Shown here in pieces: positions 12,332 through 24,400 of a stretch of DNA of 64,000 nucleotides. The translations under genes were made by a program, and so were the position numbers. This DNA is from Polytrichum commune (Eukaryota; Streptophyta; Polytrichopsida; Polytrichales; Polytrichaceae): positions 68,091,554 through 68,155,553 of the forward strand of contig OX485803.1 in NCBI GenBank assembly GCA_950295325.1, in the 5' to 3' direction. The notes beneath the pieces are model-generated. The model was not told the DNA's origin. It did not search any database and was given only the letters and a program-made list of their open reading frames with translations. Position 1 is the first letter of the stretch. Each line of letters opens with the position of its first letter.

Positions 12332-13433
12332 GTTTGCTCACAATCCCAACCACCCTTACGGAAAAAGACCTCCTTACTTTGCACATTTCATTCAGAAAAT
12401 GCAAACACAGCTAAACACCACCACCATCTGTACCATGTTTGCCATAATTATTAACAACAGAAAGTTGAAAACAAAAGTGACACATGTATTCAAACCACTG
12501 AGAATCAATGAGTTATGTACATGATATTAAGGAGGACATCAATTGTGGATGTTCTTGTGATTGTTGTGGCTATTTTATTTTGTCTTTTATCATGAACTTA
12601 ATACACACTAATGTATAAGATGAAGTTTGTTGATATTGTATTATAACATGTACTAATGTGGACATTGAAAATATCAGTTCTATGATACTCTTACAATGAG
12701 AAAGAATTCAAATGCATCCATATGCTATTTTGGGAATGGATTAAAAATTGTTGAGGCCATAGGCAGTGACATCATGATGAAACTCTACATTATTGCAAAG
12801 AGAAAATTGTGTGGAAAATTTCTTTGTATAGTATATGCTATGTTCAAAAGGAAGATCAGTTAGTGTAGATTTGATGTAGATTTCTACTGCTTTTAACAAA
12901 TGACATAACAAATCTCACCGTGAAGTGGTAAAAATGAGGGTCAAAATATGAGCTTTAGAGGAAAACCATCTTCTATTTAGTCCAATCAAATCTCAAGGAA
13001 GATTGAGATTTGGATCAAAAAGAGAGGATTGATGAGTGTGGGCCATGCTCTTGAGTTTGAGCCCCGGAATAGACCAACATTGGTATAGTATATGGGTTTT
13101 GGTAGGTATCTAAAAGGGCGCGTGCAATGGTTAAGGGAAACATACCTGCATAAATTGTTACCAATGTGTATTTGTTTTATGGGCCTTGAGAATATAATCA
13201 TGGGGTGCAAGGAGCTCGGTTTTAATCTGAGTCTCTTGCACTAGGTTTGAGCATCGCATGGTTATATTTTTAGGGCCCACATGAATAAATGCACAATGTC
13301 TAATAACGTTCTATGAGGTATGTCCATGGACATACTAGAATTAAACCCTACCATGGTGGGTAGGTAGGTCTAGGCTAAAAACCAATGGGAACCCTACTAG
13401 CGTAGTTTGAGATTTGTGGGCGAGACTCGAGAC
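12332..13433. other. intergenic, possible tRNA-like SINE remnant, otherwise nothing recognised
   Basis: AT-rich. Around 13115-13250 there is a weak A-box-like TGGTTAAGGG, but no good B box follows at normal spacing, so I do not call a SINE. No coding region is supportable. Confidence 0.5.
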
Positions 13434-13435
13434 TA

Positions 13436-13773
13436 CACTAAATAGGTAGATTAGTGTTGGAAACACTAATAGTCGACGAAAACGCTAAATGTAAATTGTC
13501 TCTATAGTGTTAGAACACTAAATGTCAACTCTAACACTATTTGTACCAAGTAGTAACTTTAAATATTTACATGAGCGCATTTAGTGTTAGATGATATTTT
13601 GTAAATCTTGGAATGAAGAATTGAAGGAAGAAGAATATGAGAACCTCATAAAAGGTATAATTTGTTCAAACCCTATTCAAACACTAATTGTAATATCAGT
13701 TGAAAATTAGTGTTTAAGGTAATTATTGCATCTAACACTAATCTTCATCTAACACTAATCTACCTATTTAGTG
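13436..13773. mobile_element. CACTA-ended MITE flanked by TA
   Basis: The ends are a near-perfect inverted repeat: CACTAAATAGGTAGATTAGTG at left, CACTAATCTACCTATTTAGTG at right. TA flanks both sides (13434-13435, 13774-13775), whereas the 3-bp flanks (CTA, TAG) do not match. A mariner-type origin therefore fits better than a true CACTA element, despite the terminal CACTA. The interior repeats the motif TTAGTGTT in both orientations. Confidence 0.65.
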
Positions 13774-13969
13774 TAGTAAGGTATGTTGCCTTGTTTTTAA
13801 TCATCTACATGTTGAACAATTTTATCTATTTATGTACATTGGCGTTTGACATGAATTTTTTTCCCATGTAGAGGGAGTGAACAAAAATCTACCCCCCCAC
13901 TTTTTTTAAATGATCCTGATTTTTTAAAGTATTATGCTAGAGTGTACCATTATGACAACAGTCTAGTGC

Positions 13970-14340
13970 ACGGCTAGGGGGTGGTTAAAGGGTTATGGTA
14001 TTTCTACCTTAAAGATGTTAACGTTCTACAGTGTTCAAACAACCGGTTCGAACCTATGTCCGGGGAGAACCAACGGTTAGTTATAGATGAACTAGTTGAG
14101 TTTGAGAAACAATTGGTTGAAGTTGAAGACTTCGGGAGAGTTACCGATCATTTTAGAGGAATCTATGGAATATGCCTCACATGAATGAAAGCAAACCAGA
14201 AGATACATGTCAACATATAAACGGCTGGATTTAGAATCACTAGGATCTTGACCGACTATGCTCAAAAACTTCCCGAGCATTGGTTCGAACTGTGTTGGTA
14301 AAAACTGAGATGTACAATAAATAGTTTTAGTGTTGTGTGA
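13970..14340 (+). mobile_element. candidate tRNA-derived SINE, split by a MITE
   Basis: An A-box-like TGGTTAAAGGG (about 13982) is followed at about 14045 by GGTTCGAACC, which matches the Pol III B box. The B box coincides with the 8-bp target duplication of the hAT-type MITE at 14054-14282. Sequence after the MITE (GTGTTGGTAAAAACTGAGATG) may be the SINE body. Borders are uncertain and no poly(A) tail is clear. Confidence 0.35.
14054..14282. mobile_element. small hAT-type MITE (family CAATGATCGGGGAGA), copy 1
   Basis: Ends CTATGTCCGGGGAGA and TTCCCGAGCATTG, with an exact 8-bp duplication GTTCGAAC on both sides (14046-14053, 14283-14290). The interior matches the copies at 29277-29502, 49446-49670 and the split copy at 41628/49218. 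About 229 bp, noncoding. The 8-bp duplications in all copies point to the hAT superfamily. Confidence 0.85.
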
Positions 14341-14702
14341 TTCCAAACAATAAGCGACAATAAATTTTATATTTAGTGTAGTTGTTGTGTTTTGTGCTTT
14401 GGTACAAACGCGTTCAACTGAAAGAGGAAAGTAAAGTAATTCATGCATTTTCTTGCCATGAGTCGCAATGGCCGAGTTACAATGGATGGTTGCAAGGACA
14501 AGGTTCCTCTTAGTGATATATCACCTATTGCGTCAGAAATTTGTGTTTTAATCTTCAAACAATTTGGCTAAGGATGCATGGTGTCTACGTAAATTCATCT
14601 ATTATGAAAGCGCAAAAAATGCATGAACCTATTCTATAGCCTAAGCATGTTTATTTTAAACATTTCAGTCCCGAACAAGGCATCAGAATCCCCACATTGG
14701 TC

Positions 14703-15198
14703 CACGGGTAGATCACTCTAAGGCATTTTTGTGCACCACGTGCGGCTGGGGGTTTATTGTTTTGGGGCTATTTACCTTCAAGGGCTAAATTAAAGCCTCC
14801 CTATAATTACTTAAATTTCAAAAATGGCCCATTTGTTTGCACCCTTCCATTACTTATATTGCCCAAGTCACTACAATTTTTTGTACTCTATATTCCTTTT
14901 AAGTAATTTTGGACAGACGGAAATCCCAATTATCATTCATCCCCGTGAGTCCTAAACCCATTTACATACCATACTAAACATACCTTCTAGGATCCTTATC
15001 TTCAGCCCCTATATTAATTTTACAAAAAATAATGGCCCACGTTTTCTGTCCATCTAACTTACATATAATGGGATTATCTACATTTAATGGCCCCTTCATT
15101 ATTTGGAATTCCTTTATAATTTTTATTTCAAATGATTTTAATCCTCTCTATATTATGCCGCACGTCGTTTTTACAATGCACTAAGTGATCTACCCGTG
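14703..15198. mobile_element. hAT-type MITE (family CACGGGTAGATCACT), copy 1
   Basis: Inverted ends CACGGGTAGATCACT and AGTGATCTACCCGTG, with an exact 8-bp duplication CATTGGTC (14695-14702 and 15199-15206). About 496 bp. It is the inverted counterpart of the copy inside the copia element at 54125-54651; a diverged relative lies at 5596-6193. Confidence 0.87.
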
Positions 15199-15710
15199 CA
15201 TTGGTCTAATGGGGTCCACTTGAGGCAAATCAACCCTCAAGAACTTGTAAGGGGATTGTGTTTGCTACAACCCCCTTCATCCACGATGGAATGAGTTTAC
15301 ATGAACACCACAAACCAAAAACATAAAACCTTTGTCAAATACTAATATATATAAAAACAGAAATGAATGAAATCGATTTTAAAGTCCCGGAAGTCTAAAA
15401 GGTTAACGAGACTGAAAGTACATCATGATGGTTTCAAACCACTTACTTCTTGAGAGTGCCAAAGTGTGATAGCCTCTATTAGATAGAGGCTAATGTTAAC
15501 TTGTTGTACTCATTGAAAGAAAAAACTCGAGACTTGGGATTAGGTTCTCAAATAGTGATGGATACTTATCTCTAATGGAGTTGTATAAGGGACATTCAAC
15601 ACAAAATATGCCTCATTTTCAACTGCACTATAAGAGCAAAAATGACATAGTCTAATATCTCTATTGACAAGGATACTCGTCCATCTTTGAGTTTCAATGG
15701 CAAGCAGTGG

Positions 15711-15715
15711 AAAAA
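15711..15715 (-). terminator. Pol III terminator of tRNA-Ser
   Basis: A run of five T residues on the minus strand lies 10 nt past the tRNA 3' end, as expected for RNA polymerase III termination. Confidence 0.6.
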
Positions 15716-15725
15716 CAAAGTCAAG

Positions 15726-15807
15726 CGTGCTCGGCAGGATTCGAACCTGCGCGGGCAGAGCCCACATGATTTCTAGTCATGCCCGATAACCACTCCGGCA
15801 CGAGCAC
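15726..15807 (-). tRNA. trnS-AGA: tRNA-Ser (anticodon AGA)
   Basis: An 82-nt cloverleaf with no intron. The 7-bp acceptor stem GTGCTCG/CGAGCAC pairs perfectly, with discriminator G. The D arm contains GAGTGGTTATCGGG. The anticodon stem is CATGA/TCATG with loop CTAGAAA (anticodon AGA, reads UCU/UCC codons). The long variable arm GGGCTCTGCCC is typical of class II serine tRNAs. The T arm is GCAGG-TTCGAAT-CCTGC. Internal A and B boxes are intact and a T run follows, so it looks functional although it sits inside a dead LINE. Confidence 0.95.
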
Positions 15808-17082
15808 CTGATGAAGCACATTCTTCTGCATATTCTTATTGTAATTCTCACTTTCAACAGGGTTTCCGACTTTCAAATTCAAGAATTCGACACATCCTTA
15901 GTCGGCCTCCGACATTGATCGATAATTTGGAATGAATTGAATTGAGAGTTCATAAAAATCGCCATTCTATATTTTGTCGGAGGAGACAACTCGAGGTGCG
16001 GTAGGTTGCAATGATCTTGCATTATGGTGGAGTCAAGGGTTGCTGTAAATACAATTCATATTCATATTTAAGAAATTTTTTGAGGTGGAGGTAATCTAGT
16101 TTCTTCCTACAGAGATGGAAAGAGTTTCATTCTTTAACAAGAAAGGCCTTCTTGACATCAACATATGTTGTTTTTGATGTGGTTGGGTTGTCATGGGTTT
16201 CCCAACGAGAAAAACCCCACCATGATGTCTTCCACATGGTTGTCAGTTTGTACCAAGTGTTACATCCTTATTCGGCCAGCTCTTAGGAAAGTGGCGATGC
16301 TTTATTGATTAGCTAAGAGGGGGATAGGTAGGTGAGTCGTTGTTGAAGCCCATAACGAGCTTGAGAGTGTATAAGTTCTCCGAATTCAGCCAGTAAGATA
16401 TGATAGGTAGTCGAAGAACACATTTTGAAGTGAGACATTATATGCATCTTCATGCCCTTCTCAAGGACTTTTTAATGAGAGTTTTTCAAGTTGCCTCCCC
16501 AAATTTTGGTGCCATACGTGAAAGTAGGAAGCACTAAAGCCTTTGATAGATTTGAGTTCCAAACATGTGGTGCTGACTACTGCTTCTTTCCTTAAAGTTC
16601 CCATTAACTCTTCATACTTGTGATTCCTTGCCTTTTACTAGATGGCTCATAGTACCATGAGGATAAAAATCAATCCCAAGGTATTTGTATTCATGGGTTA
16701 TCTCAATTGGGTCCTTGCCTAAGGAAAATGCCTCTTGGTTCAATCTCCTTTTGTTGCGGCCAAAAATCATGATTTTAGTCTTAGATAAATTGACTTCAAG
16801 GCTAAAAATAGTGCAAAACTCATATAGCTTGTTCAAAAGTCTTTGTAGGCTTGCATTTGATCTAGAAAGTAGAACAACATTGCGAGCATAAAGAAGAATG
16901 ACAACCATTGTATCAAATAAGCACATAGAATCCTTGTCGATCTTGTCCAAACATGTTTCAAGTCCATCAATGTACAAACTGAATAGTGTGGGGGAGAGGG
17001 GACATCCTTGTTTAACACTAATGTTAGACATTACTTCATCATGTTTGTCATCATTTATTCAAACTTTTGTGTAGACTGCGAT

Positions 17083-18130
17083 GTGCATGGCTTTTACAAC
17101 TTGTTGTAAATGAGGTGATACCCCTATTCTTTGGAGGCATTTCCAAAGCTTGTCACATTGGGATTGTCTCAAAAACTTCTTAGAAATCGACAAAGCAAGA
17201 ATAGAGGCATCAACTTGCAAATATCTCTTGTTCGATTAAAGTGCGTAGTGTAAGGATGTGGTTCAAGGTAGATCTACCTTCTCTAAAACATGCTTGTCCA
17301 CTCGCCCTAACCCCTTTTGAATTTGCCCATCCACTAATTATTTTTTTCTAAAACAAAGTCATAAAGCTTGCAGAAGATTGTTCCTAGCATTATGGTCTTG
17401 TAGTTCCCCATGGAGCGTCTTTCATTAGATGTACATGGCTTTTACAACTTCTTGTAAATGAGGTGGTACCCTTATTCTTTGGAGGCATTCCCAAAGCTTG
17501 TCACATTGGGATTATGTTAAAAGCTTCTTAGAAATCGATAAAGCAAGAATAAAGGCATCAACTTGCAAATATCTTTTGTTTAATTATTAATTAAAGTGCG
17601 TAGTGTAAGGGTGTGGTTTAAAGTAGATCTACCTTCTCTAAAACCTGCTTGTCCACTCGCCCTAACCCCTTTCGAATTTGCCCATCGACTAATTATTTTG
17701 TCTAAAACAAAGTCATAAAGCTTGCGGAAGATTGTTCCTAGCACTTGGGGGGGGGGCAGTGTGTTAAAAAGTTAAGGATATAGGTGCGAACAACCACTAT
17801 TTTATAGGGGGGTATTACTTTCAATACTCTTCTTTTTTTCACATGCTATCATTATGTAAATTTCTACTTTGGGTTAATAGAAAAATGCCTTGCATTACTT
17901 ATAATTTCAAATTACCTATTATTCCATACCCTATAGTACTTTAAAGATGTCCAGTGCCATTTTTGATACCCTATATTACTCTTAAGCCCAATTATAAAAT
18001 TTTGCTCCCATGTTTTAAAAATATCCTATCATTTGTTCGCACGTATATTGCTACTCCAACCAATGACTACCCCCCCCGAGTCCTAGCATTATGATCTTAT
18101 AGTTCCCCAGGGAGAGTCTTTCATTAGATT
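17083..18130 (-). repeat. 348-bp tandem duplication inside the LINE remnant
   Basis: 17083-17430 is repeated from 17431 onward with scattered substitutions, sharing blocks such as TTCTTTGGAGGCATT and AAGCTTGTCACATTGGGATT. The second copy is broken by the element at 17744-18080 and resumes at about 18089 (TTATGATCTTATAGTTCCCC). The duplication therefore predates that insertion. Confidence 0.75.
17744..18080. mobile_element. TIR element with poly-G ends, 8-bp TSD
   Basis: Ends CTTGGGGGGGGGGCAGTG and CTACCCCCCCCGAG (inverted CTYGGGGGGG). An exact 8-bp duplication TCCTAGCA flanks it (17736-17743, 18081-18088). About 337 bp, AT-rich interior, noncoding. The duplication length fits hAT; homopolymeric G termini are unusual. 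Confidence 0.75.
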
Positions 18131-18290
18131 TGAATATCATTTGAATGATGTTGATAGTCCATAAGGCCAAGAAGCCCTCTTTAGCCACCAAATTAAATAA
18201 CTTTGTTATTGGTTCAAATAGATGTTTAGATGCTTTCAACTCAAGCATATTAAGAAGTTTGACCTTTGACATTTAAATATTCCCAAATTG

Positions 18291-19526
18291 GTTGGGATCA
18301 ACACAAATTTAAAAAATGATACCCAATTACTAAAAATGATGCCTAAATACTAAATATTTCAGTACTTTGAGTATCTAGGCAAGCAAGTACTTGCTTAGTC
18401 TCAAATAGTGGTCTATGCTTGGTTAACTTAACCCTTATCTTCTTGAGATGCTTGTTTTAGGCTTATGAATGACTTTTGGAGGCAAATTCATCCAAAAGGA
18501 AGGTGTTAGGAAGGTCATGTAGATATCATTGTGTTCCTCTTGAAAATTTCTTGCCAATGGTGATGATCCATGGGGGGTGCACTTACACTTGATTTATGTA
18601 TACACGTGTGTAAATAAACAAAATCTAAACTTAATACTATTTATGCTACTTTACATCTAATTTAAACTAAATACCACAACTTAAACCACACCATACATTA
18701 TATATAATTGTCAAATTCACATTTTAAATATGCTATTGTATATCTAAGAAAAATGTAAAAATTGTGTGTCTTCAATAAAATTCAGCCTACATTTTCTTTC
18801 ACGTGGTTTTCTACATTTTCGCCAATGCCTGTCCCTAGCAATGATCCCATTCCAATACAAAAGGATGGTTGTTCACAAGAAATTTTTAAAGTCAAGAATG
18901 AACTAACATTTTCCTTCTTTGATACATTTTTATATAAAGTAACTTCATATTATATTGATTGGAAATTATCAATTTTCTATTAGAGCTTTTTCTTACCTCA
19001 AAGTGTATATTTATTCTTAACATAAGCTTATAAGTTTAGACTATAATTTTATTGCACATATGTATCGCAATTTCTTGACGACTAATGATTCTAAATTGAC
19101 AATAAACAAGTCATAAAAATTACTAAATATTGCTACTGTATTCATGTGATCTGAAAATCATTAGCAAAAATTTTCCTTTTAGGTACAATACAAATTAAGC
19201 TCCAGAAAGCTTTCTTTCTAGATGATCAAATGAGACCACGATACGCTCTAGGAAGTTAAGGGGTCGAGTAGGTCTTGACTAAATGTCACTTTAATTTACA
19301 ACAAAGTTCACACTGTTTGTAACGTAGTCAATATTATCGAAGGTGTAGCATGAACTCTATCCTTTTAAAGTACTATCTACAGTAATGCTTATTGTACTTT
19401 GGCACTTCTTTTGGAAAAGTTCTCTTGTTTTGGGTTCACAACTTCACATGCCTTACAGGTGAAGCAACACTCTCTTTAAATAGGGAATTTGCCTAGTATA
19501 GACTATGAATCCGATTCCAATTGTTG
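18291..19526. other. AT-rich intergenic DNA
   Basis: Very AT-rich with short ORFs only. No gene, RNA or bounded repeat recognised. Confidence 0.6.
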
Positions 19527-20200
19527 TCAAATATCTCTTGTTCAATTAAAGTACGTAGTGTAAGGGTGTGGTTCAAAGTAGATCTACCTTCCCTAAAACC
19601 TACTTAAGTTAGTTAAATTGGAGCTTCATGACATAAATTTGTGAGGGTTTCCATCTGAGGTACAAATCGACAACCACATGGAAGACATCGTGGGGCCTAT
19701 CTCATTAGGAAACTCATGACAACCCAACAACATCAAAAATTGTATTAGATGATATCATGGAGGTTTTTCTTGCTAAAGAGTGGAAATCTTTCAATCTTTC
19801 AATCTCTCAGGGAAGAAACTAGATTGCGTCCACCTCAAGGATTTTCTCAAATACGAATATGAATTCTATTCAAAGCAACTATTGACAACACCAGAACGCA
19901 AGATTATCACTGTTTACCCCATTGCGAACCATAGACTTGCATTTGAAATTGAGCATTGGTCGACTGTCCCTATCTCTAGAGATAATAAATTATGACATTT
20001 TTGCTCTTATGATGTAGTTTAAAATGAGGCACACTTTATGTTGGAGTATCCCTTATATAACCCCATTAGAGATAAATTTTCATCGATTTTTAAGAATGTA
20101 GCCTCAAGTCTTTCTTCCAATCGAACCATCAAGTCAACATTAGTCTCTCTCTCATGGAGGCTACTGCACTCTACCATTGTAGGGAATTAGCCAGTTTGAA
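19527..20200 (+). pseudogene. LINE fragments, partly inverted relative to 15560-18290
   Basis: 19527-19605 repeats a block of the minus-strand LINE (compare 17214-17290) in the same orientation. About 19780-20090 encodes, on the plus strand, the same C-terminal LINE region found reversed at 15560-16140, including HFCSYDVV and NEAHFMLEYPLY with stops between. The two halves thus face opposite ways, so this is a rearranged remnant and not one element. Confidence 0.65.
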
Positions 20201-20264
20201 ACCATCCTAGTGTACTTCTAGTCCCATTAGCCTTTCGGCTTCCTGGACAGTAAAGCAAATTCCA

Positions 20265-20287
20265 TTCAATTTCAATTTCAATTTCAA
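20265..20287. repeat. TTCAAT microsatellite
   Basis: About four units of a 6-bp TTCAAT repeat. It explains the KLKLKL-type ORF on the opposite strand. Confidence 0.8.
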
Positions 20288-20820
20288 CTTCATGTTTAAA
20301 ATAATAATAGTCCCTTCCTCAATTTTGTGAATACGAATCTTTGACACATATTTTTGGCATGTCAAGTTGTTGGAATTTAAAATTCGTCTACACACATGTA
20401 TTACTTAAGCTGTTTGTAACAACAATACTTTCAATGTGTACTAGACAACATTTGAGCATTCTAGGGAGTCTTTCATTATATTATGTCAACTCAAATTTTA
20501 ATATGCATTCATTGTAATTTTATATATTGTATTTTTTGGAAAAGAAATGGAATAGGACTTAAGGTTGTTTAGCATTTAGGGTAATGACAACTTAGATAAC
20601 CATAACGTGGACGGTTACTATACTGTCACAAACCGGGCTATGACATGTCAAGATCATACGTCAAGAACTTACATGATTGACCGCATACTAAATTAATACT
20701 AAATTAAAAATATGTGTCCCCTTCACCACAATACACGCTTCACATGAAGACAAGGCGATCCAAGTAATGTCACCATTTTACAAAGACAAAACATGATCAA
20801 TCTTGTTGGGGTGCACACAT

Positions 20821-21524
20821 AAGGTAGAGGGTGCTAAAACCAACACCCCATCCAAAACCAACACTTATAAATGCCTCCCAATTGCCAACACTCTACAACC
20901 TTCAACCGTACCCGGCGGTGTAGGAGTGTCTGGGCCCACGGAGTGACGGTTTTAGGTGTCATTAGTGGTGCCACCTCATAGCGGCCTTCATGACCTTCAT
21001 TTAGGGTATGTAACGGGCTCCACTCTATCTCGGGTTGGTTCAAGGTGGGATTAGGGTGGCTTGTCAATGCCTATTCTAGTCATTCTATTCACAACGCCAA
21101 AGAGGTAGGCCCACAAAGCACAAAAGGGTCATTTCCCGGGATGCAAGGTGATGGTTTTGCAAGCGAACTGGGAGGGATCATGGAGGTAGCCGTGTGGCTT
21201 TGCATACCATTACTACTTGGGCTTTGATGTAGTTTGGGTCTAGTACCCAACTATGTTGTGTTGGTTTTAGGCAATGAAGGTGGGGGTCCTCATCATATGC
21301 GAGGTTGCCATACACGGGGCTTATGGATTGGTATAAGGAAGCTAGTAGTTTTGACTTTGAATATTCATCAAATATTCAATTGAGACTAAATTTTTTCTTT
21401 TCTTTCTTGATACCTATGTTTAGCCCAAAGGCTAATACAGTATGAATATATATTTTATATATCAACCACATAGCCATATGTATGTGCAATAGCTTAAAGT
21501 GTTGGTTTAAGCACCCTCTACCTT
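20821..21524. mobile_element. TIR element (AAGGTAGAGGGTGCT ends)
   Basis: The left end AAGGTAGAGGGTGCTAAAAC and right end GTTTAAGCACCCTCTACCTT are inverted repeats of at least 23 bp with one or two mismatches. About 704 bp. The interior is clearly GC-richer than its surroundings. Flanks (CACACAT at left, ACACACA at right) suggest but do not prove a 7-9 bp duplication. Superfamily undecided (Mutator- or hAT-like). Confidence 0.65.
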
Positions 21525-24400
21525 ACACACAACAACCTTTGAAAATATGACATGGAAGACACATCATTCACCTAGGACACATTTGTCAAAATAAGTACTT
21601 ACTACACAATCCAACATGCTGATGCAATAAATAAAGGCAACTCTTGGACCAACTCTTAGATAATGTAAGAGACGTAATGTTTTAGCACGTTCTAGTTGTT
21701 ACAAATTTTAGTTTTTGACAATGGATTTTTGTTGTGAAACATATGTGCTTGCATCCAACAACCCAACATAAAATGCTTAAAGTGCATGTTTAAGATTCAG
21801 TAGCTATAAATAAAATGGCTATTGAGAATTTTAAAGTACAAGTAGATGTACAAATCACGATCCTAAAGTTTTTAAAAAAAATTGATAACATTTGTGCTTA
21901 CCTTATGACTTGAATGATTATTTTGGTCAAGCAACATGCATCATTTCCCTAGGTTCAATGATGCATGTTGCATGGTCAAATTCTCATGAGCTATGTCATA
22001 TGGATGAAAAAAATCATTAAAATAATTCTCAAATTTGAAAGAAAAAGTGAATTGGGGGATGAGGTTTTTGATTTGTAAGCAAACCTTGGGATGAGATATG
22101 TAATCTAGAAGATGTTGGTTTCCAACTCCACAACTCATGGTAATAGACCCCTTGATAAGATGTAGAGCATGAATTCCATGGTAATAGGGTTTATTTCTCA
22201 AGTGTCAAATGTCCTCTTGCATTTCATTTATAGCCAACTTATTTAAGTTTTATGAAATATATTCTAAAAATTAGCACTTACTCATGTTATTCCTCACTAC
22301 TCACTGCATAGCACTCAAATGCTACATTCCCTCAGTTACATGTTATGTATGGGAAAAATGTTCAATGACTTTCTCACTAGAAAGTGAAAGTGGTTTTTAA
22401 ATATAGAATAAATTATCATATAAGCCATGATTTATATATTGTATATGCACTTGGAGGAATTTATCACATTAAATTGAAAAGCATAGTATAAATACCAAAG
22501 TCCATTTTCTAGCTTGACATTAGTACGTATAAATTTGTTTTCCTCAACAAACTTCTTGTGTATAGGGGGGTTTAATTTCATGATGACCCACACATGTTAG
22601 TTAGGTCTCCAATGAAGAGTCCATCCCCTAGGATCCATCCACACTGAGGATTATACGGTTCGTCCATATATAGTAAGTAGTTTATGACATCTATTCATGT
22701 CAACTATCCAATGCTCATCCATTGATAGTTTGTACTAGTTCATACAGAAACCTCTCTTACAACTTAGTTCATCACCTCGTCCCAATATCTAGAACAAATT
22801 CAATTGACAACCTAAAGTCAGAGATGACTTATGCTCTTTGTGATTAACTCCAAAGTGCTCAACCATTAAAGTTTCAACCACCATTTTTGGCCATGTCCTA
22901 TACACTACATTTCAAATTTTGGGTTCGACATCAAGGTTGAATTGAACATGTTAGTCACATTTGTAACAGTTGTGGTTGAATTGTATTTGAAGGAGGTGTA
23001 GGGATAGAAAGAGGAGAGATAAAGTGAAGAGAAGATAAGCTGCTCATCTACGTGATATGGCTTATACCCTTTGTAACTAGGATTTAAGTATATTTGGATC
23101 TATGCATGACTTTTGGACAATCCCAACCCCCAATATGACGTACACTAGATTGCAAAACCACACAAATATGGTGGTTCGCAAACATGGAATACAGACAATT
23201 TGAAGTTGTGGTTGTGTTGTGGTTGTGTTGCTTTTGCTATTGTCGTTTGTTGTTGTTGTCCCTACAAGTGCACATCCCTTATTATTATTGGAGAAGTGGT
23301 TTGTCCAACTATATCTAAATATCAGATTTGTGATGAACCCCAAAGTGTAGTCCCCTGTGGTGTATGTTAAAATTCAAATAAACAATACATAAACGGTTTC
23401 AATATCCAAATTTAAAATAATACATATTTGACAATACAAACTATAAAATCTAAATAACTAATAATAAATAAATAAAACTAAACATATTATTTAGTTTTGT
23501 TTCTGCTACCTAATCATATATCATCGTCAATGGTGGGGAGGTTGGATGGAGCCGCCATGATGAAGCGTTTTATTTAACAAGGTGCTTATGTACATTAGGC
23601 TCTATCCTTTGGATGAATTGATGTTTGGTTGAAAGTTGTAATGTTGTAGTATGTTAATTTAGGTTATAGAGTGATCCATCTAGCTTCTTACATGAAGTTC
23701 TCTAGAGTTAACTTCGTTTCATCCACATTAATTAATTATCTAGTATCGACATTCATCCACATATCTTCGTTCATCCAGGGACAAAGTCATGAACGAGGAA
23801 AATATAAATTCATCCGGTGATATTTTTCTCATCTGCCAACCACATTCATCCTCAAGCAGCTTCGTCCAGGCCAAAAGTGATCACATATTCTTACCCTTTA
23901 TGGGACAGAGCCAATAAACGCCGTTTGTGAAAGTGGTTCATCCTATGCAAGTTCTAGATATTGGGGCAGAGGTGATGAACTTCAGTCTTCATATCTCTCG
24001 AGCGTCGGTAAGCTATTCGCGATGTGGGCAAGTGGATGGTAAGCTGCGCATGAATGGAAGAAGTGAATGAAAGATGCCGTAAATCAAAGCTTAGTTTCTG
24101 CGACTTTTAAAACAACTGCTGTTGTGCCCAATCGGCTTGGATGCCATGCATGACGCCGCTCTCAAGTTTTGCTTTTGAAAATACGAAAAAGAAAATCGGA
24201 AATTAGTGGGATAAAGACGATATTACTGAGGTCTTAGTAGCGTCACCGATTATTGAGAAACCAAGGAGTCCATCGTCATATTTAGCATCATCAATGTGAG
24301 CGTCGGTAGGCGCTGTTTCTAAAATTTTATGTACATTTTAAATAGAGCAGGGTTGAGAGCTTGGCATCATCGTAGCGAGTCTGTCAAGGTGTTCAATTAT
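21525..24400. other. long AT-rich intergenic region
   Basis: No gene recognised. Contains a GTT/GTGGTT-rich low-complexity run near 23198-23262. Short ORFs here encode low-complexity or patternless peptides. Confidence 0.55.

Larger units (their letters stand above)
15560..18290 (-). pseudogene. degenerate LINE (RT and C-terminal zinc-finger region)
   Basis: Reads right to left. 18272-18090 encodes an RT-like stretch (LFNLVAKEGF, NIIQMIFKSNERLSLGNYK). 17031-16612 encodes the RT core with VKQGCPLSPTLFSLYIDGLE. 15720-15560 encodes the C-terminal region (RLCHFCSYSAVENEAYF) resembling zf-RVT. The catalytic box, normally YADD in this family, reads YARN, so the polymerase is dead. The copy also carries a 348-bp tandem duplication, an inserted TIR element (17744-18080), several frameshifts, and about 280 bp of unrelated DNA holding a tRNA-Ser gene. 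A related fragment lies at 19527-20200. Confidence 0.8.

Noticed and set aside
13030-13250. Second tRNA-derived SINE
   Set aside because: An A-box-like motif is present, but the B-box-like sequences are poor and wrongly spaced.
13436-13773. True CACTA (En/Spm) element
   Set aside because: The 3-bp flanks do not match, while TA dinucleotides do, and the element is short with mariner-like relatives nearby.
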